In this document: in pieces, positions 1 to 6,819 of the stretch | Numbering within the stretch: the stretch's first letter is position 1 | Layout: every line of letters begins with the position of its first letter | DNA from: Dehalococcoidia bacterium | GTDB taxonomy: Bacteria > Chloroflexota > Dehalococcoidia > UBA1151 > UBA1328 | DNA length: 12,337 nucleotides | Assembly: GCA_030745955.1 (NCBI GenBank) | Contig: JASLNQ010000040.1 | Coordinates: forward strand, 1-12,337 | Direction: 5' to 3' | The notes under the pieces: generated by a model | The model's input: only the letters and a program-made list of their open reading frames with translations | The model's database searches: none | What the model was told of the DNA's origin: nothing | Position numbers and translations under genes: made by a program

Positions 1-109
1 CGGGGGTCCCGGCCTTACCGGCGCGCCTCCCGGCGGTCCCGCCCGCCGCACAGCCCAACCCCAGAAGGCCGAGAGTCACCACGACGCCCACCAGCCAGCT
101 GCGCCCCAT
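1..109 (-). CDS. N-terminus of a putative lipoprotein (partial, runs off the left edge)
   Basis: Reading leftward from an ATG at 109-107 there is an open frame of 36 codons to the window edge. It begins MGRSWLVGVVVTLGLLGLGC, followed by a Gly/Ala/Arg-rich stretch (AAGGTAGRRAGKAG). This has the shape of a bacterial lipoprotein signal: short n-region with one Arg, about 14 hydrophobic residues, then a Cys at residue 20 preceded by Leu-Gly, and a low-complexity tether. Position -3 is Gly rather than the preferred Leu, so the lipobox is imperfect. An in-frame ATG at 127-125 would add MTALAR. Neither start has a clear Shine-Dalgarno sequence. The mature domain lies outside the window, so no function can be given. 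It overlaps the first bases of the broken MFS frame on the other strand, and only one of the two can be intact here. It could be a chance hydrophobic frame. Confidence 0.4.
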   Translation of the reverse strand, partial: MGRSWLVGVVVTLGLLGLGCAAGGTAGRRAGKAGTP

Positions 110-1222
110 GCGGGCGAGGGCGGTCATCGAGGTCGCTGGGGTCCTCGGCATCGTCGCCGCCGCCGTAGCGCTGCCGATGATGACCATGAACGTGCTTGGC
201 GGTGTACTTGCCGACCGTTTCGAGGCACGAAACATTCTCGGCGGTTCGTCTCTCCTCGGCGCGGTCCTGATGGTCGTTCTCGGAGTTCTCGACCTACGGG
301 AGGTGGTTCAACCATGGCACGTGTACGCGATCGCCATCACGTCTGGACTGGTCGCCGGTGCCGACCAACCCGCGCGGCAGGCCTACTTCCCATCGCTCGT
401 GCCGGCCTCCGCAATCGGGAGCGCGGTCACGATCAACGGCTCGCTCCTGGCAACCGCCTCGATCGTCGCACCCACGCTGGGTGGGTTGCTCATCGCAGCG
501 TTCAATACGTATCTCGGGTTCTTCGCGGCGGCGGCAGGCTGGATCGCGATGTTCCTTGCCACGTTGATCCTGCCCCCAAGGGGACCATCACCCGGCCAGC
601 GCAGCGTGGTTCGAGAGCTGGCGACGGGATTCGGGTTCATACGCCGTCACCGGGTGTTACTGGTGCTGACGATCCTCGCTTTTTCCAACATGCTGCTGGG
701 ATTCGGCTGGATCAGCATGCTGCCGGCCTACGTCGACCGGTTCGGTGGCGGCCCGCCCGGGAAGTCGGCTACATGTTCTCCTCTGCCGGCCTCGGGGCGC
801 TGAGCGGGATCCTGGTGGCGGGGCGGCTGTCACCCGGGCGTCATGCTGGCAGGCTAATGCTGGGGGCCGCTGCCACTTTTTCCGCGACCATGCTGTTCGT
901 TGCGAACTCACCGGCGCTGTGGCTCAGCATGCCCCTCGCTGTCGTAGCCCACTTTGGTAACGGCGTTTTTAACATCTCGGCCCTCGTCGCAGTTCAATTG
1001 CGGACTCTCAAGGATATCCGCGGGCGTGTGATGGGCGTGTTCACCATCTCGCAGAGCGTCGGGTTGCTCGGGGGGTTATGGACCGGGACGCTCGCTGCTT
1101 TCATGGGACTCAAGGCCGGGATGATGATCGGTCCGGTCGTCCTCCTGGTAATGGTTTTTACGATATACATCACCCGGCGCAGTGTCCGAGATTTGCACGA
1201 AGTTCCGGCGCACGATGGGTGA
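108..1222 (+). pseudogene. MFS exporter, 5'-truncated and frameshifted
   Basis: This is a Major Facilitator Superfamily drug/siderophore-exporter-like membrane protein (MFS_3/EntS type by pattern). In the frame starting at 108, the segment GIVAAAVALP followed by GGVLADRFEARN is the end of helix 2 and the helix 2-3 loop (family motix-A-like GxLADRxxRR). Further hydrophobic helices follow to about AYVDRFGGG near 750. The homology then continues in a different frame (EVGYMFSSAGLGALSGILVAGR onward) from about 755 to the TGA at 1220-1222. The switch corresponds to one missing base, or two extra, within about 745-762. The protein also lacks the usual 40-55 residues that carry helix 1: the sequence before about position 120 shows no helix in any forward frame. 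The reconstructed length is about 370 residues against roughly 400-430 usual. The double damage suggests a true pseudogene, but one base error plus an assembly join would look the same. Confidence 0.8.
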
Positions 1223-1245
1223 CCGTTTCGCGCTCTGCATATAGT
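1219..1245 (+). promoter_or_regulatory. Putative promoter of dgt, possibly leaderless
   Basis: TATAGT at 1240-1245 matches the -10 consensus TATAAT at five of six positions. GTGACC at 1219-1224 matches TTGACA at four of six, with a short 15-base spacer. Transcription would start about 7 bases after the -10 box, at or just before the ATG at 1256. No Shine-Dalgarno sequence is visible before that ATG, which fits a leaderless mRNA. This is inference from consensus matching only. Confidence 0.35.
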
Positions 1246-1255
1246 CTTGGTTCCG

Positions 1256-2362
1256 ATGGGCGCTATCTCCAAGAATACGAAGTTCGACCTGAATACAGTG
1301 CGGCAGCGGCTGGAGCAGCGCGAGGAACTGCTTTCCCCGCACGCCGCGCGGTCCTCCGACGCCGTCCGGGTGATCACCGAGCCACCCTCGCCGACCCGCA
1401 CCGAGTTTCAACGTGACCGCGACCGCGTCGTCCACACCAACTCGTTCAGGCGGCTGAAGCACAAGAGCCAGGTGTTTGTCGCCCCCGTTGGCGATCACTT
1501 CACCACGCGGCTCACCCACGTCATCGAGGTCTCACAGGTCGGCCGGAGCATCGCACGCGGCCTGAACCTCAACGAAGACCTCGTGGAAGCGATCGGGCTC
1601 GGCCACGACCTCGGTCACACGCCCTTCGGGCACATCGGCGAGGGTGTTCTGAACGAAATGCTTACCGGAGGCTTCCATCACAGCGGTCAATCGGTCCGCC
1701 TCCTGGAACTGCTTGAAAAAGATGGCAGGGGCCTGAACCTGACCGGACACGTCATCGACGGCATCAGGAACCACTCGAAGCCGGAGGGCAAGTTTCTATC
1801 CAGGGAGGCCGTGGCAGACCTTACGCTGGAAGCCCAGGTCATCAGGATTTCGGATGCGTTGGCCTATCTCGCACACGACATCCTCGACGCCCTGCGTTCA
1901 GAATTCATTAACCTCGACGACCTCCCTCCGGATGCTCTCGAAGCCCTCGGGGAACGCCACTCTCAGCGCGTAAACACCGTGATCCAGGATGTGATCGTCT
2001 CGTCATGGGACTGCACCGGCGAGACCGGACCTGAAAACAGTGCAGGCAGCAAGCCGTGGATCCGGATGTCCGACGAACTCGGAAAGATAGTCACCGATCT
2101 CCGGGTCTTCATGTTCGAGCGGTTCTATCACCCGATCAGCAACTCGGTCCAGGGTCGGAGGGCCGCGGCCATCGTCGGCGAGCTGTTCGAGCACTTCAAC
2201 CGGAACCCCGATGAAATACCGGCCTGGTTGCGTCAGCTCTCCGGCTCGACCGAGCGCGCAGCTGCCGACTACGTATGCGGCATGACCGACAACTTCGCCC
2301 TCACCCTGGCTGAAGAGATAAACCCGGGAATCAGGGCCGGCATGTTCGACGGGCGGATCTAG
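1256..2362 (+). CDS. dgt: Deoxyguanosinetriphosphate triphosphohydrolase (HD superfamily)
   Basis: It hydrolyses dGTP (in many homologues other dNTPs too) to the deoxynucleoside and triphosphate, controlling dNTP pools in the cytoplasm. The 368-residue protein shows the conserved FQRDRDRVVHTNSFRRLKHK (51-70) followed by SQVF, then RLTHVIEV with metal ligand H88, the HD doublet H117-D118 in GHDLGHTPFGH (116-126), and D200 in RISDALAYLAHDI, a complete HD metal site. Its length fits the shorter dGTPase class common in Gram-positive and deep-branching bacteria (E. coli Dgt is about 505). I chose the ATG at 1256; a TTG at 1247 would add three residues. Neither has a ribosome site, and a -10-like TATAGT lies 10 bases upstream. 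It sits directly before dnaG-rpoD on the same strand, a linkage known in several phyla that ties dNTP control to replication start. The C-terminus (GMFDGRI) is intact. Confidence 0.95.
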   Translation: MGAISKNTKFDLNTVRQRLEQREELLSPHAARSSDAVRVITEPPSPTRTEFQRDRDRVVHTNSFRRLKHKSQVFVAPVGDHFTTRLTHVIEVSQVGRSIARGLNLNEDLVEAIGLGHDLGHTPFGHIGEGVLNEMLTGGFHHSGQSVRLLELLEKDGRGLNLTGHVIDGIRNHSKPEGKFLSREAVADLTLEAQVIRISDALAYLAHDILDALRSEFINLDDLPPDALEALGERHSQRVNTVIQDVIVSSWDCTGETGPENSAGSKPWIRMSDELGKIVTDLRVFMFERFYHPISNSVQGRRAAAIVGELFEHFNRNPDEIPAWLRQLSGSTERAAADYVCGMTDNFALTLAEEINPGIRAGMFDGRI

Positions 2363-2525
2363 TAATCGCCCAAAAATACCCCCGCCAAAGCAGCGCGGGA
2401 AAAATACTCTCCGTATACTCCCCAGCACACTCTCGCCTATCCGCTTCCGTGTGGAAAATGCCGAGTGCGACACCGGCCCCAGACTTCGCAGCCGCATCCT
2501 GTAGGATGCGTAAAGTTCCAGGGAT
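2363..2525 (+). other. dgt-dnaG intergenic region with repeated ATAC-pyrimidine motifs
   Basis: This 163-base spacer holds no gene. AAAAATAC occurs at 2371-2378 (allowing for the leading C) and again at 2400-2407. ATAC followed by a C-rich run appears three times (ATACCCCC from 2377, ATACTCTCC from 2404, ATACTCCCC from 2415). TATACT at 2414-2419 resembles a -10 box but lacks a matching -35. CCCGC (2380-2384) and GCGGG (2395-2399) could form a weak 5-bp hairpin without a following T-run. The strongest element is the palindrome listed separately. The spacing and these elements suggest dnaG-rpoD has its own promoter. Confidence 0.3.
2493..2510 (+). promoter_or_regulatory. Perfect 18-bp palindrome upstream of dnaG (operator or leader hairpin)
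   Basis: CGCATCCTGTAGGATGCG consists of two perfect 8-base inverted arms around a central GT. It ends 15 bases before the dnaG ATG. No T-run follows, so it is not a typical terminator. It could bind a dimeric regulator or fold as an mRNA hairpin just 5' of the ribosome-binding region. TAGGAT at 2502-2507 also weakly resembles a -10 box inside the right arm. The symmetry is seen directly; the function is inferred. Confidence 0.5.
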
Positions 2526-4328
2526 ATGGCGTTAGTCGACGAGGTAAAAAGCCGCTCCGATATCGTCCAGGTCATCTCAGATTATGTAGACCTGGATACT
2601 TCGTCGCGCCAGCCGAAAGCCCTCTGCCCGTTCCACTCCGAACGCACGCCCTCGTTCGTAATCTATCCCGACACCGGAAACTGGCACTGCTTCGGCTCCT
2701 GCGCCGAGGGTGGCGATGTCATCTCGTTCCTCATGAAACGGGAGAACCTTTCGTTCGCCGAGGCGCTGGAGAACCTGGCCAACCGCGCCGGAATAAAGAT
2801 CGAAGAACGCAAGAACGAGCCGCGCAAGAAGCCGATCACCGGGCTGATCGAGGCCAACGACATTGCCGCCGGATATTTCGTGTCCAGGCTCAAGGCCCCG
2901 GTCGGCGACAAAACCCGTGAATACCTGGCCCAACGCGGGATCGATACAGAAACCGCTGAACGACGCGGCATGGGGCTTGCCCCCGACGGAATGGAGACGC
3001 TGTCGGGACACCTGCGAACAAGGAACGTCCAGGCAAGGGCGGCCCGCGACGCCGGCCTGATCACTCGCCAGGACGACGGGACGTGGCGTGACATGTTCCG
3101 GGGCCGCCTCACAATCGAAATTCGCGACGCCCGCGACCGGATCATCGGTTTCGGCGCCAGGACCCTTGACGGCTCGGAGCCCAAGTACCTGAATACACCC
3201 CAGACCGACGCGTTTGAAAAGTCCTCGGTCCTCTACGGCCTGAACTGGGCCGCCGAGTCGATCCGCTCTTCCAACGAGGCCATAGTGGTCGAGGGCTACA
3301 TGGACGTGATTGCAGCCCACGAACACGGCTTCACGAACGTGGTGGCATCGATGGGCACCGCCGTAACCGGCCAGCAACTCGACCTACTCGCCCGCTACGC
3401 AACCGCCGGCGGGACCGGCGCCGTGGTCCTGTGTCTCGACTCGGACGCCGCCGGTGAGGCCGCGACCATGCGCGCGCTTGAAGGAGTGACCGCAGAGTTG
3501 AGCATAGGCCGCCGCCGTGGAATCGAGGTGAAGGTTGCACGTCCCGACGGTGGAAAAGACCCCGATGAGGCGATCCGGTCCGATCCCGATAGCTGGCGGG
3601 CCTCCCTGAACGAGGCGATACCGCTACTCGAATACCTGATCATTGCTAAGTCAAAGCTTTATAACCTCGATGCAGGCCAGGGAATCGCCGATTTCGCCAA
3701 CGACATCGCCCCGTTGATCTACGGCGTGCCGAACGATTACGATCGAGATCGCTACTGGTCGAGCACAGCTAAACTGGCCGGGGTGACCGAGCAGCGGCTC
3801 AAGACGATCGTCGACAAACCCCGCCGGGCGGCCCGCGGCAGGGGAAACAGGTCGGGAGCCGGCGGTTCATCACGTATATCACCGCAGCAGGCCGGGGCGG
3901 TCCTCGACTCCTCTGGTGGCAGCCCGCTCGAGGAACACCTGCTCTCGCTCCTGATGCAAATGGACGAATTGCGTGAATATGCAGTGGCGATGCCGGCCGA
4001 ATTTTTCCACGAGTCCGACAACAGGGCGTTGTTTACGGCATGGCAATCCTCGTCTACACTCGGCGAACTTTCGGACGAACTCGGCAACGATTTAACGGAA
4101 AAGGTGCACCGTCTCGCCGAACGTATACTTCCTCCGTCGGATCAGGCTCGCCATGTTGAAGATGTCACCCAGTGCGTAAAGCGTTTAAGGGAACGGCACT
4201 TCAGGCGTATCAAAGAGCTTGAAATCGAACAGTTGCAGCAAGTGGAAGGTGAAGAGGCAGAGGAGCTCCTGGACCGGTCGCTCCACCCGAACGAGAATCT
4301 TCGCAAAGTAATGACAGGACGGGCGTGA
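2526..4328 (+). CDS. dnaG: DNA primase
   Basis: It makes the RNA primers for chromosomal replication and works with the DnaB helicase. The 600-residue protein has the three standard parts. First is an N-terminal CHC2 zinc domain (about 1-95) with [11 protein letters not shown] and ligands C34, H37, C55 and C59; the last pair is Cys-x3-Cys ([11 protein letters not shown]) rather than the common Cys-x2-Cys. Second is the catalytic core with FRGRLTIEI (191-199), GFGARTLDG (208-216), and a TOPRIM fold carrying VVEGYMD (E256) and LDSD (D305, D307) for metal binding. Third is a C-terminal helical region (about 455-600) corresponding to the helicase-interaction domain. A basic, low-complexity linker ([15 protein letters not shown], about 434-448) joins the last two. 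ATG at 2526 is preceded by CAGGGAT, a partial ribosome site very close to the start. The stop overlaps the GTG start of rpoD, so the two are probably translated together. Confidence 0.97.
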   Translation: MALVDEVKSRSDIVQVISDYVDLDTSSRQPKALCPFHSERTPSFVIYPDTGNWHCFGSCAEGGDVISFLMKRENLSFAEALENLANRAGIKIEERKNEPRKKPITGLIEANDIAAGYFVSRLKAPVGDKTREYLAQRGIDTETAERRGMGLAPDGMETLSGHLRTRNVQARAARDAGLITRQDDGTWRDMFRGRLTIEIRDARDRIIGFGARTLDGSEPKYLNTPQTDAFEKSSVLYGLNWAAESIRSSNEAIVVEGYMDVIAAHEHGFTNVVASMGTAVTGQQLDLLARYATAGGTGAVVLCLDSDAAGEAATMRALEGVTAELSIGRRRGIEVKVARPDGGKDPDEAIRSDPDSWRASLNEAIPLLEYLIIAKSKLYNLDAGQGIADFANDIAPLIYGVPNDYDRDRYWSSTAKLAGVTEQRLKTIVDKPRRAARGRGNRSGAGGSSRISPQQAGAVLDSSGGSPLEEHLLSLLMQMDELREYAVAMPAEFFHESDNRALFTAWQSSSTLGELSDELGNDLTEKVHRLAERILPPSDQARHVEDVTQCVKRLRERHFRRIKELEIEQLQQVEGEEAEELLDRSLHPNENLRKVMTGRA

Positions 4329-5869
4329 CGATGGCACGATCCACTCGGCCGACCGACAACGACGACCAACTGCAGGATCTGGTCAATTCAGGAGGACTGC
4401 TGCTGTCGGATAGCAGCAAGAACCTCGAGGGCGACGATCTCGAGGACGACGATTCCGACGACCAGATGGTGCCGGTAGTGCTCCGCTCGACCGCAGTGGC
4501 GGCGAACGCCTCGGAGCTTGAAACCTGGGGCTCGAAGCAAGCCGAGGGCTTCAGCGCACCAAACTTCAACCCGGCCGTCGAAGACTCCGAGATATCTGAC
4601 GACCCGGTGCGCATGTACCTGCGCGAGATCGGACGCGTCGGCCTGCTCACCGCCTCCGACGAACGTTTCCTCGCCAGGGGCATGGAAATTTCACAGCGGC
4701 TCGCTGAAATCCAGGCCGAAATGGCCGCGGAAACAGGCCGCATGCCCACCGCCGCCGACACGACGCTCGAACTGATGCGCCAGGTAGGCTCCCAGCACGA
4801 GGCCGCATCGGCAATCGCCGGGTATATCGGACTCCCGAAGGGAACGACCCTCGGCACGTTGTTCGGTGTAAGCGACCTGCGAGCGCTCATCGACGGTCCG
4901 CACGACGAGGCGCTGCTGGCATTCCTGTCGGACGCATTCAACTGCGAAATCGAACAGGCGCAGGAGATGGTCAAAGAGCTTTCGATCGTCTCAGCCCTGA
5001 TCGCGCCCGAATCGCTCGATGCACTGGATGCCGATCCAAAGCTCGACGGTCTGGCCAAAAAGGCATCGAGCCGGGCCTATCGCGAGCAGCTGGCAGTTTA
5101 CGAGTTCCTCCTCGGCGCCTTCTTCTCGAACGTACGCGGAAACGCCGAACGCTCCGAGCGCCACCTGGCCGAGGCAAACTTACGATTAGTGGTTTCCGTC
5201 GCGAAAAAGTACATCGGGCGCGGCATGTCGCTGCTCGATCTCATCCAGGAAGGCAACATCGGACTGATACGGGGCGTCGAGAAATTCGACTACCGCAAGG
5301 GATACAAGTTCAGCACCTACGCCACCTGGTGGATACGGCAGGCGATTACCCGCTCGATCGCCGACCAGGCCAGGACGATCCGCATCCCGGTCCACATGGT
5401 CGAGACGATCAATAAACTGCTCCGGGTAAGCCGGCGGCTTGTACAGGAGTACGGGCGCGAACCGACCTCAGAGGAAGTCGGGCAGGCCATGGAAATGCCG
5501 GCCGACCGGGTGCGAGAGATCCTCAAGATTTCCCAGGAACCGGTTTCTCTCGAAACGCCGATCGGCGAAGAAGAAGACTCCGCCCTCGGCGACTTCATTC
5601 CCGACAACAACGCCCAGGCGCCGTCCGACGCTGCTTCGTATCAGCTGCTGAAAGAACAGGTCGACGATGTGCTCGGATCGATCAGCCAGCGGGAACGCAG
5701 GGTGCTGCAACTCCGATTCGGCCTGGAGGACGGCCGCAGCCGCACACTCGAAGAGGTCGGCCGCGAGTTTGGCGTCACACGTGAACGTATCCGCCAGATC
5801 GAAGCCAAGGCGCTAAGAAAACTCCGCCACCCGACACGCTCGAAAAAGTTGCGAGACTTTCTCGAGTAG
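4325..5869 (+). CDS. rpoD: Primary (sigma-70 group 1) RNA polymerase sigma factor
   Basis: This is the housekeeping sigma factor that directs RNA polymerase to -10/-35 promoters. Visible parts of the 514-residue protein are: an acidic N-terminus ([11 protein letters not shown], 36-46) in place of a full region 1.1; region 1.2 ([18 protein letters not shown], 91-108); a long non-conserved insert (about 126-275); region 2 ([20 protein letters not shown] then [12 protein letters not shown] to [20 protein letters not shown], 283-348) with the aromatic promoter-melting residues; region 3 ([14 protein letters not shown] onward); region 3.2 ([14 protein letters not shown]); and region 4 ending in the helix-turn-helix [20 protein letters not shown] (484-503). 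GTG at 4325 overlaps the dnaG stop by four bases and has AGGA (4316-4319) at good distance; an ATG at 4331 is the alternative. The [13 protein letters not shown] form and insert look Chloroflexota-like rather than actinobacterial. Confidence 0.97.
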   Translation: MTMARSTRPTDNDDQLQDLVNSGGLLLSDSSKNLEGDDLEDDDSDDQMVPVVLRSTAVAANASELETWGSKQAEGFSAPNFNPAVEDSEISDDPVRMYLREIGRVGLLTASDERFLARGMEISQRLAEIQAEMAAETGRMPTAADTTLELMRQVGSQHEAASAIAGYIGLPKGTTLGTLFGVSDLRALIDGPHDEALLAFLSDAFNCEIEQAQEMVKELSIVSALIAPESLDALDADPKLDGLAKKASSRAYREQLAVYEFLLGAFFSNVRGNAERSERHLAEANLRLVVSVAKKYIGRGMSLLDLIQEGNIGLIRGVEKFDYRKGYKFSTYATWWIRQAITRSIADQARTIRIPVHMVETINKLLRVSRRLVQEYGREPTSEEVGQAMEMPADRVREILKISQEPVSLETPIGEEEDSALGDFIPDNNAQAPSDAASYQLLKEQVDDVLGSISQRERRVLQLRFGLEDGRSRTLEEVGREFGVTRERIRQIEAKALRKLRHPTRSKKLRDFLE

Positions 5870-5907
5870 GTCGCCGCAATCCCGATTGATCGACCGATTG
5901 TCTGCGA

Positions 5908-5944
5908 TGCGACGGGCCGGTGTTCAACGACATCCCGGGTCGCA
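5908..5944 (+). terminator. Possible rpoD terminator hairpin (no T-run)
   Basis: TGCGACGGG (5908-5916) can pair with CCCGGGTCGCA (5934-5944), giving a 9-bp stem with a two-base bulge and a 17-base loop, starting 38 bases after the rpoD stop. It is not followed by a run of T, so it would be at most a weak intrinsic terminator or an mRNA 3'-end stabiliser. Confidence 0.3.
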
Positions 5945-5960
5945 GTCTGAAATCGTCATC

Positions 5961-6006
5961 CCATTTAGGTAGTATTTAGTTAATAACTATTTGATAACTA
6001 ATATTG
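5961..6006 (+). promoter_or_regulatory. AT-rich island with palindromic and direct repeats (promoter/operator candidate)
   Basis: This stretch is strikingly AT-rich for its surroundings. TAGTTA-A-TAACTA (5977-5989) is a perfect 13-base palindrome. ATAACTA is repeated at 5983-5989 and 5994-6000 with an 11-base period, about one helical turn. TTGATA (5991-5996) resembles a -35 box and TAATAT (5999-6004) a -10 box, but they do not form one correctly spaced pair. It precedes the two small membrane-protein genes by about 120 bases and is the likeliest site of their promoter and regulator binding. Confidence 0.4.
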
Positions 6007-6048
6007 CTCCGCCCCGGTTCACGCTGATACGATTATTCGGTCGGTACC

Positions 6049-6081
6049 GGTCCGGTTCTCGATGCCCTGAACCCGGGGACC
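6049..6081 (+). other. Bulged GC stem-loop in the leader of the small membrane-protein gene
   Basis: GGTCC-GGTTC (6049-6058) can pair with GAACC (6069-6073) and GGACC (6077-6081), giving two 5-bp helices separated by a three-base bulge, with a 10-base loop. It lies about 45 bases before the start codon at 6127 and downstream of the AT-rich island, so it would be in the mRNA leader. It does not have the T-loop, acceptor or anticodon pattern of a tRNA. Confidence 0.3.
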
Positions 6082-6126
6082 GACAAACGTTCCGGACTCG
6101 CCAGTACAAATGCCAGGGACCAAGTG

Positions 6127-6429
6127 ATGTCCAGCGAGACGCTAGCTCAAGTCAAAGACATAGTAATCATCGCTTTCCTGGTGTTCGCGACGGTGGTCCT
6201 CGTCGTCGCGTTGGTCCTCGGCATTCGCCTCTACTGGCGAGTGGGGCGCTTCATGGACCGAATGGAACGCGTCGGCGCCCGGTTCGAGCACACATTTGGT
6301 GGGGTGGCGATCGCGGGCAGGGCCCTGCGTCCGGTGACGAGCGGTCTCGGTCTGCTGGGGCTGGCCCAGGGAATCGGACGGATCTTCGGGACAGGGGGTC
6401 GCGGTCCGGACGACCCGACAAAATCATGA
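6127..6429 (+). CDS. Small single-pass membrane protein (YtxG/DUF948-like position)
   Basis: This 100-residue protein has one strong hydrophobic segment at about residues 11-33 (DIVIIAFLVFATVVLVVALV onward). A basic, amphipathic stretch follows (RLYWRVGRFMDRMERVGARF, 34-53), and then a Gly/Leu-rich tail with a second weakly hydrophobic patch (GLGLLGLAQGIGRIFG). ATG at 6127 is preceded by AGGGA (6115-6119) at seven bases, better than the GTG at 6124. I do not recognise a defined family from sequence alone. A short N-terminal helix with a charged cytoplasmic region, directly before a YtxH gene, is the arrangement of Bacillus ytxG (DUF948) and ytxH. The next gene follows after about 68 bases on the same strand, so they probably share a transcript. 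Function is unknown; a role in envelope or stress response would be a guess from the neighbour. Confidence 0.75.
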   Translation: MSSETLAQVKDIVIIAFLVFATVVLVVALVLGIRLYWRVGRFMDRMERVGARFEHTFGGVAIAGRALRPVTSGLGLLGLAQGIGRIFGTGGRGPDDPTKS

Positions 6430-6497
6430 AACTAGATACACCGGGTGCGGCAACCCCTGTTACCTGCGATTGCCCGACCGCGTGTTAGAGGTACATG

Positions 6498-6779
6498 ATG
6501 GCTGAAAACGAAAATGGTGGCGGGGGATTCCTCTTCGGGCTACTGCTCGGTGGAATCGGTGGATTCGTCGCCGGGATGATTCTTGCTCCGAAATCGGGCG
6601 AAGAGACACGCGCCTTCATTCTCGACCAGAGCCGAGAGTGGCGCGACAAGGCCGACGAACTCACCTCAGCCACAAGAGAGCGGTTGGCGAACGCGGCAAA
6701 CGAAGGCAGGCGGGTTGCCTCGCAAATGCGTGACGACGACGGCTTCGACGACCTCGATCTGGACGACGAAAACCTCTGA
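6498..6779 (+). CDS. YtxH-family small membrane protein
   Basis: This 93-residue protein starts with a short polar, Gly-rich leader and a glycine-zipper-like hydrophobic segment (FLFGLLLGGIGGFVAGMILA, 11-30). Directly after it comes APKSGEETR (30-38), the hallmark of YtxH-domain proteins (APxSGxETR). The rest is a charged helical region (about 40-80) and a very acidic end (DDDGFDDLDLDDENL). YtxH proteins are widespread, general-stress-associated in Bacillus, and of unknown biochemical role. Two adjacent ATGs exist (6495 and 6498); AGAGG at 6487-6491 is six bases from the second, which I prefer. It is the second gene of a likely two-gene unit and converges on pheA, with about 40 bases between stops. 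Confidence 0.88.
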   Translation: MAENENGGGGFLFGLLLGGIGGFVAGMILAPKSGEETRAFILDQSREWRDKADELTSATRERLANAANEGRRVASQMRDDDGFDDLDLDDENL

Positions 6780-6782
6780 TCA

Positions 6783-6800
6783 CGGCCCGGACCCAGGCCG
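6783..6800. terminator. Weak convergent hairpin between the YtxH gene and pheA
   Basis: CGGCC (6783-6787) and GGCCG (6796-6800) form a 5-bp stem with an 8-base loop, extendable by GAT/ATC across a small bulge. It lies between the two convergent stop codons. There is no T-run on either side, so it is only a candidate for a bidirectional terminator. Confidence 0.25.
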
Positions 6801-6819
6801 ATCCCCGACCGGCGGCAGG

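Noticed and set aside
314..750. Long open frame with an apparent start at 314 overlapping the MFS gene
   Set aside because: Its first 145 or so residues are Arg/His-rich shadow sequence without helices; only the part after about 755 matches the transporter.
994..1519. Minus-strand open frames opposite the MFS and dgt genes
   Set aside because: They are antisense to well-supported coding sequence and have no recognisable motif.
2577..3377. A 266-residue minus-strand open frame opposite dnaG
   Set aside because: It is an out-of-frame mirror of the primase gene, whose motifs are unambiguous on the plus strand.
4210..5058. A 282-residue Ser-rich minus-strand frame opposite rpoD
   Set aside because: The Ser/Arg richness is the expected antisense reading of acidic, GC-rich codons; there is no domain signal.
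5870..5907. CGATTGATCGACCGATTG repeats after rpoD as a possible binding site
   Set aside because: The CGATTG copies are short and such words are common in this GC-rich sequence.
6040..6090. tRNA-like GGTTC and GAACC elements downstream of rpoD
   Set aside because: They form a simple bulged stem; no acceptor stem, D-loop, anticodon arm or proper T-loop spacing can be drawn.
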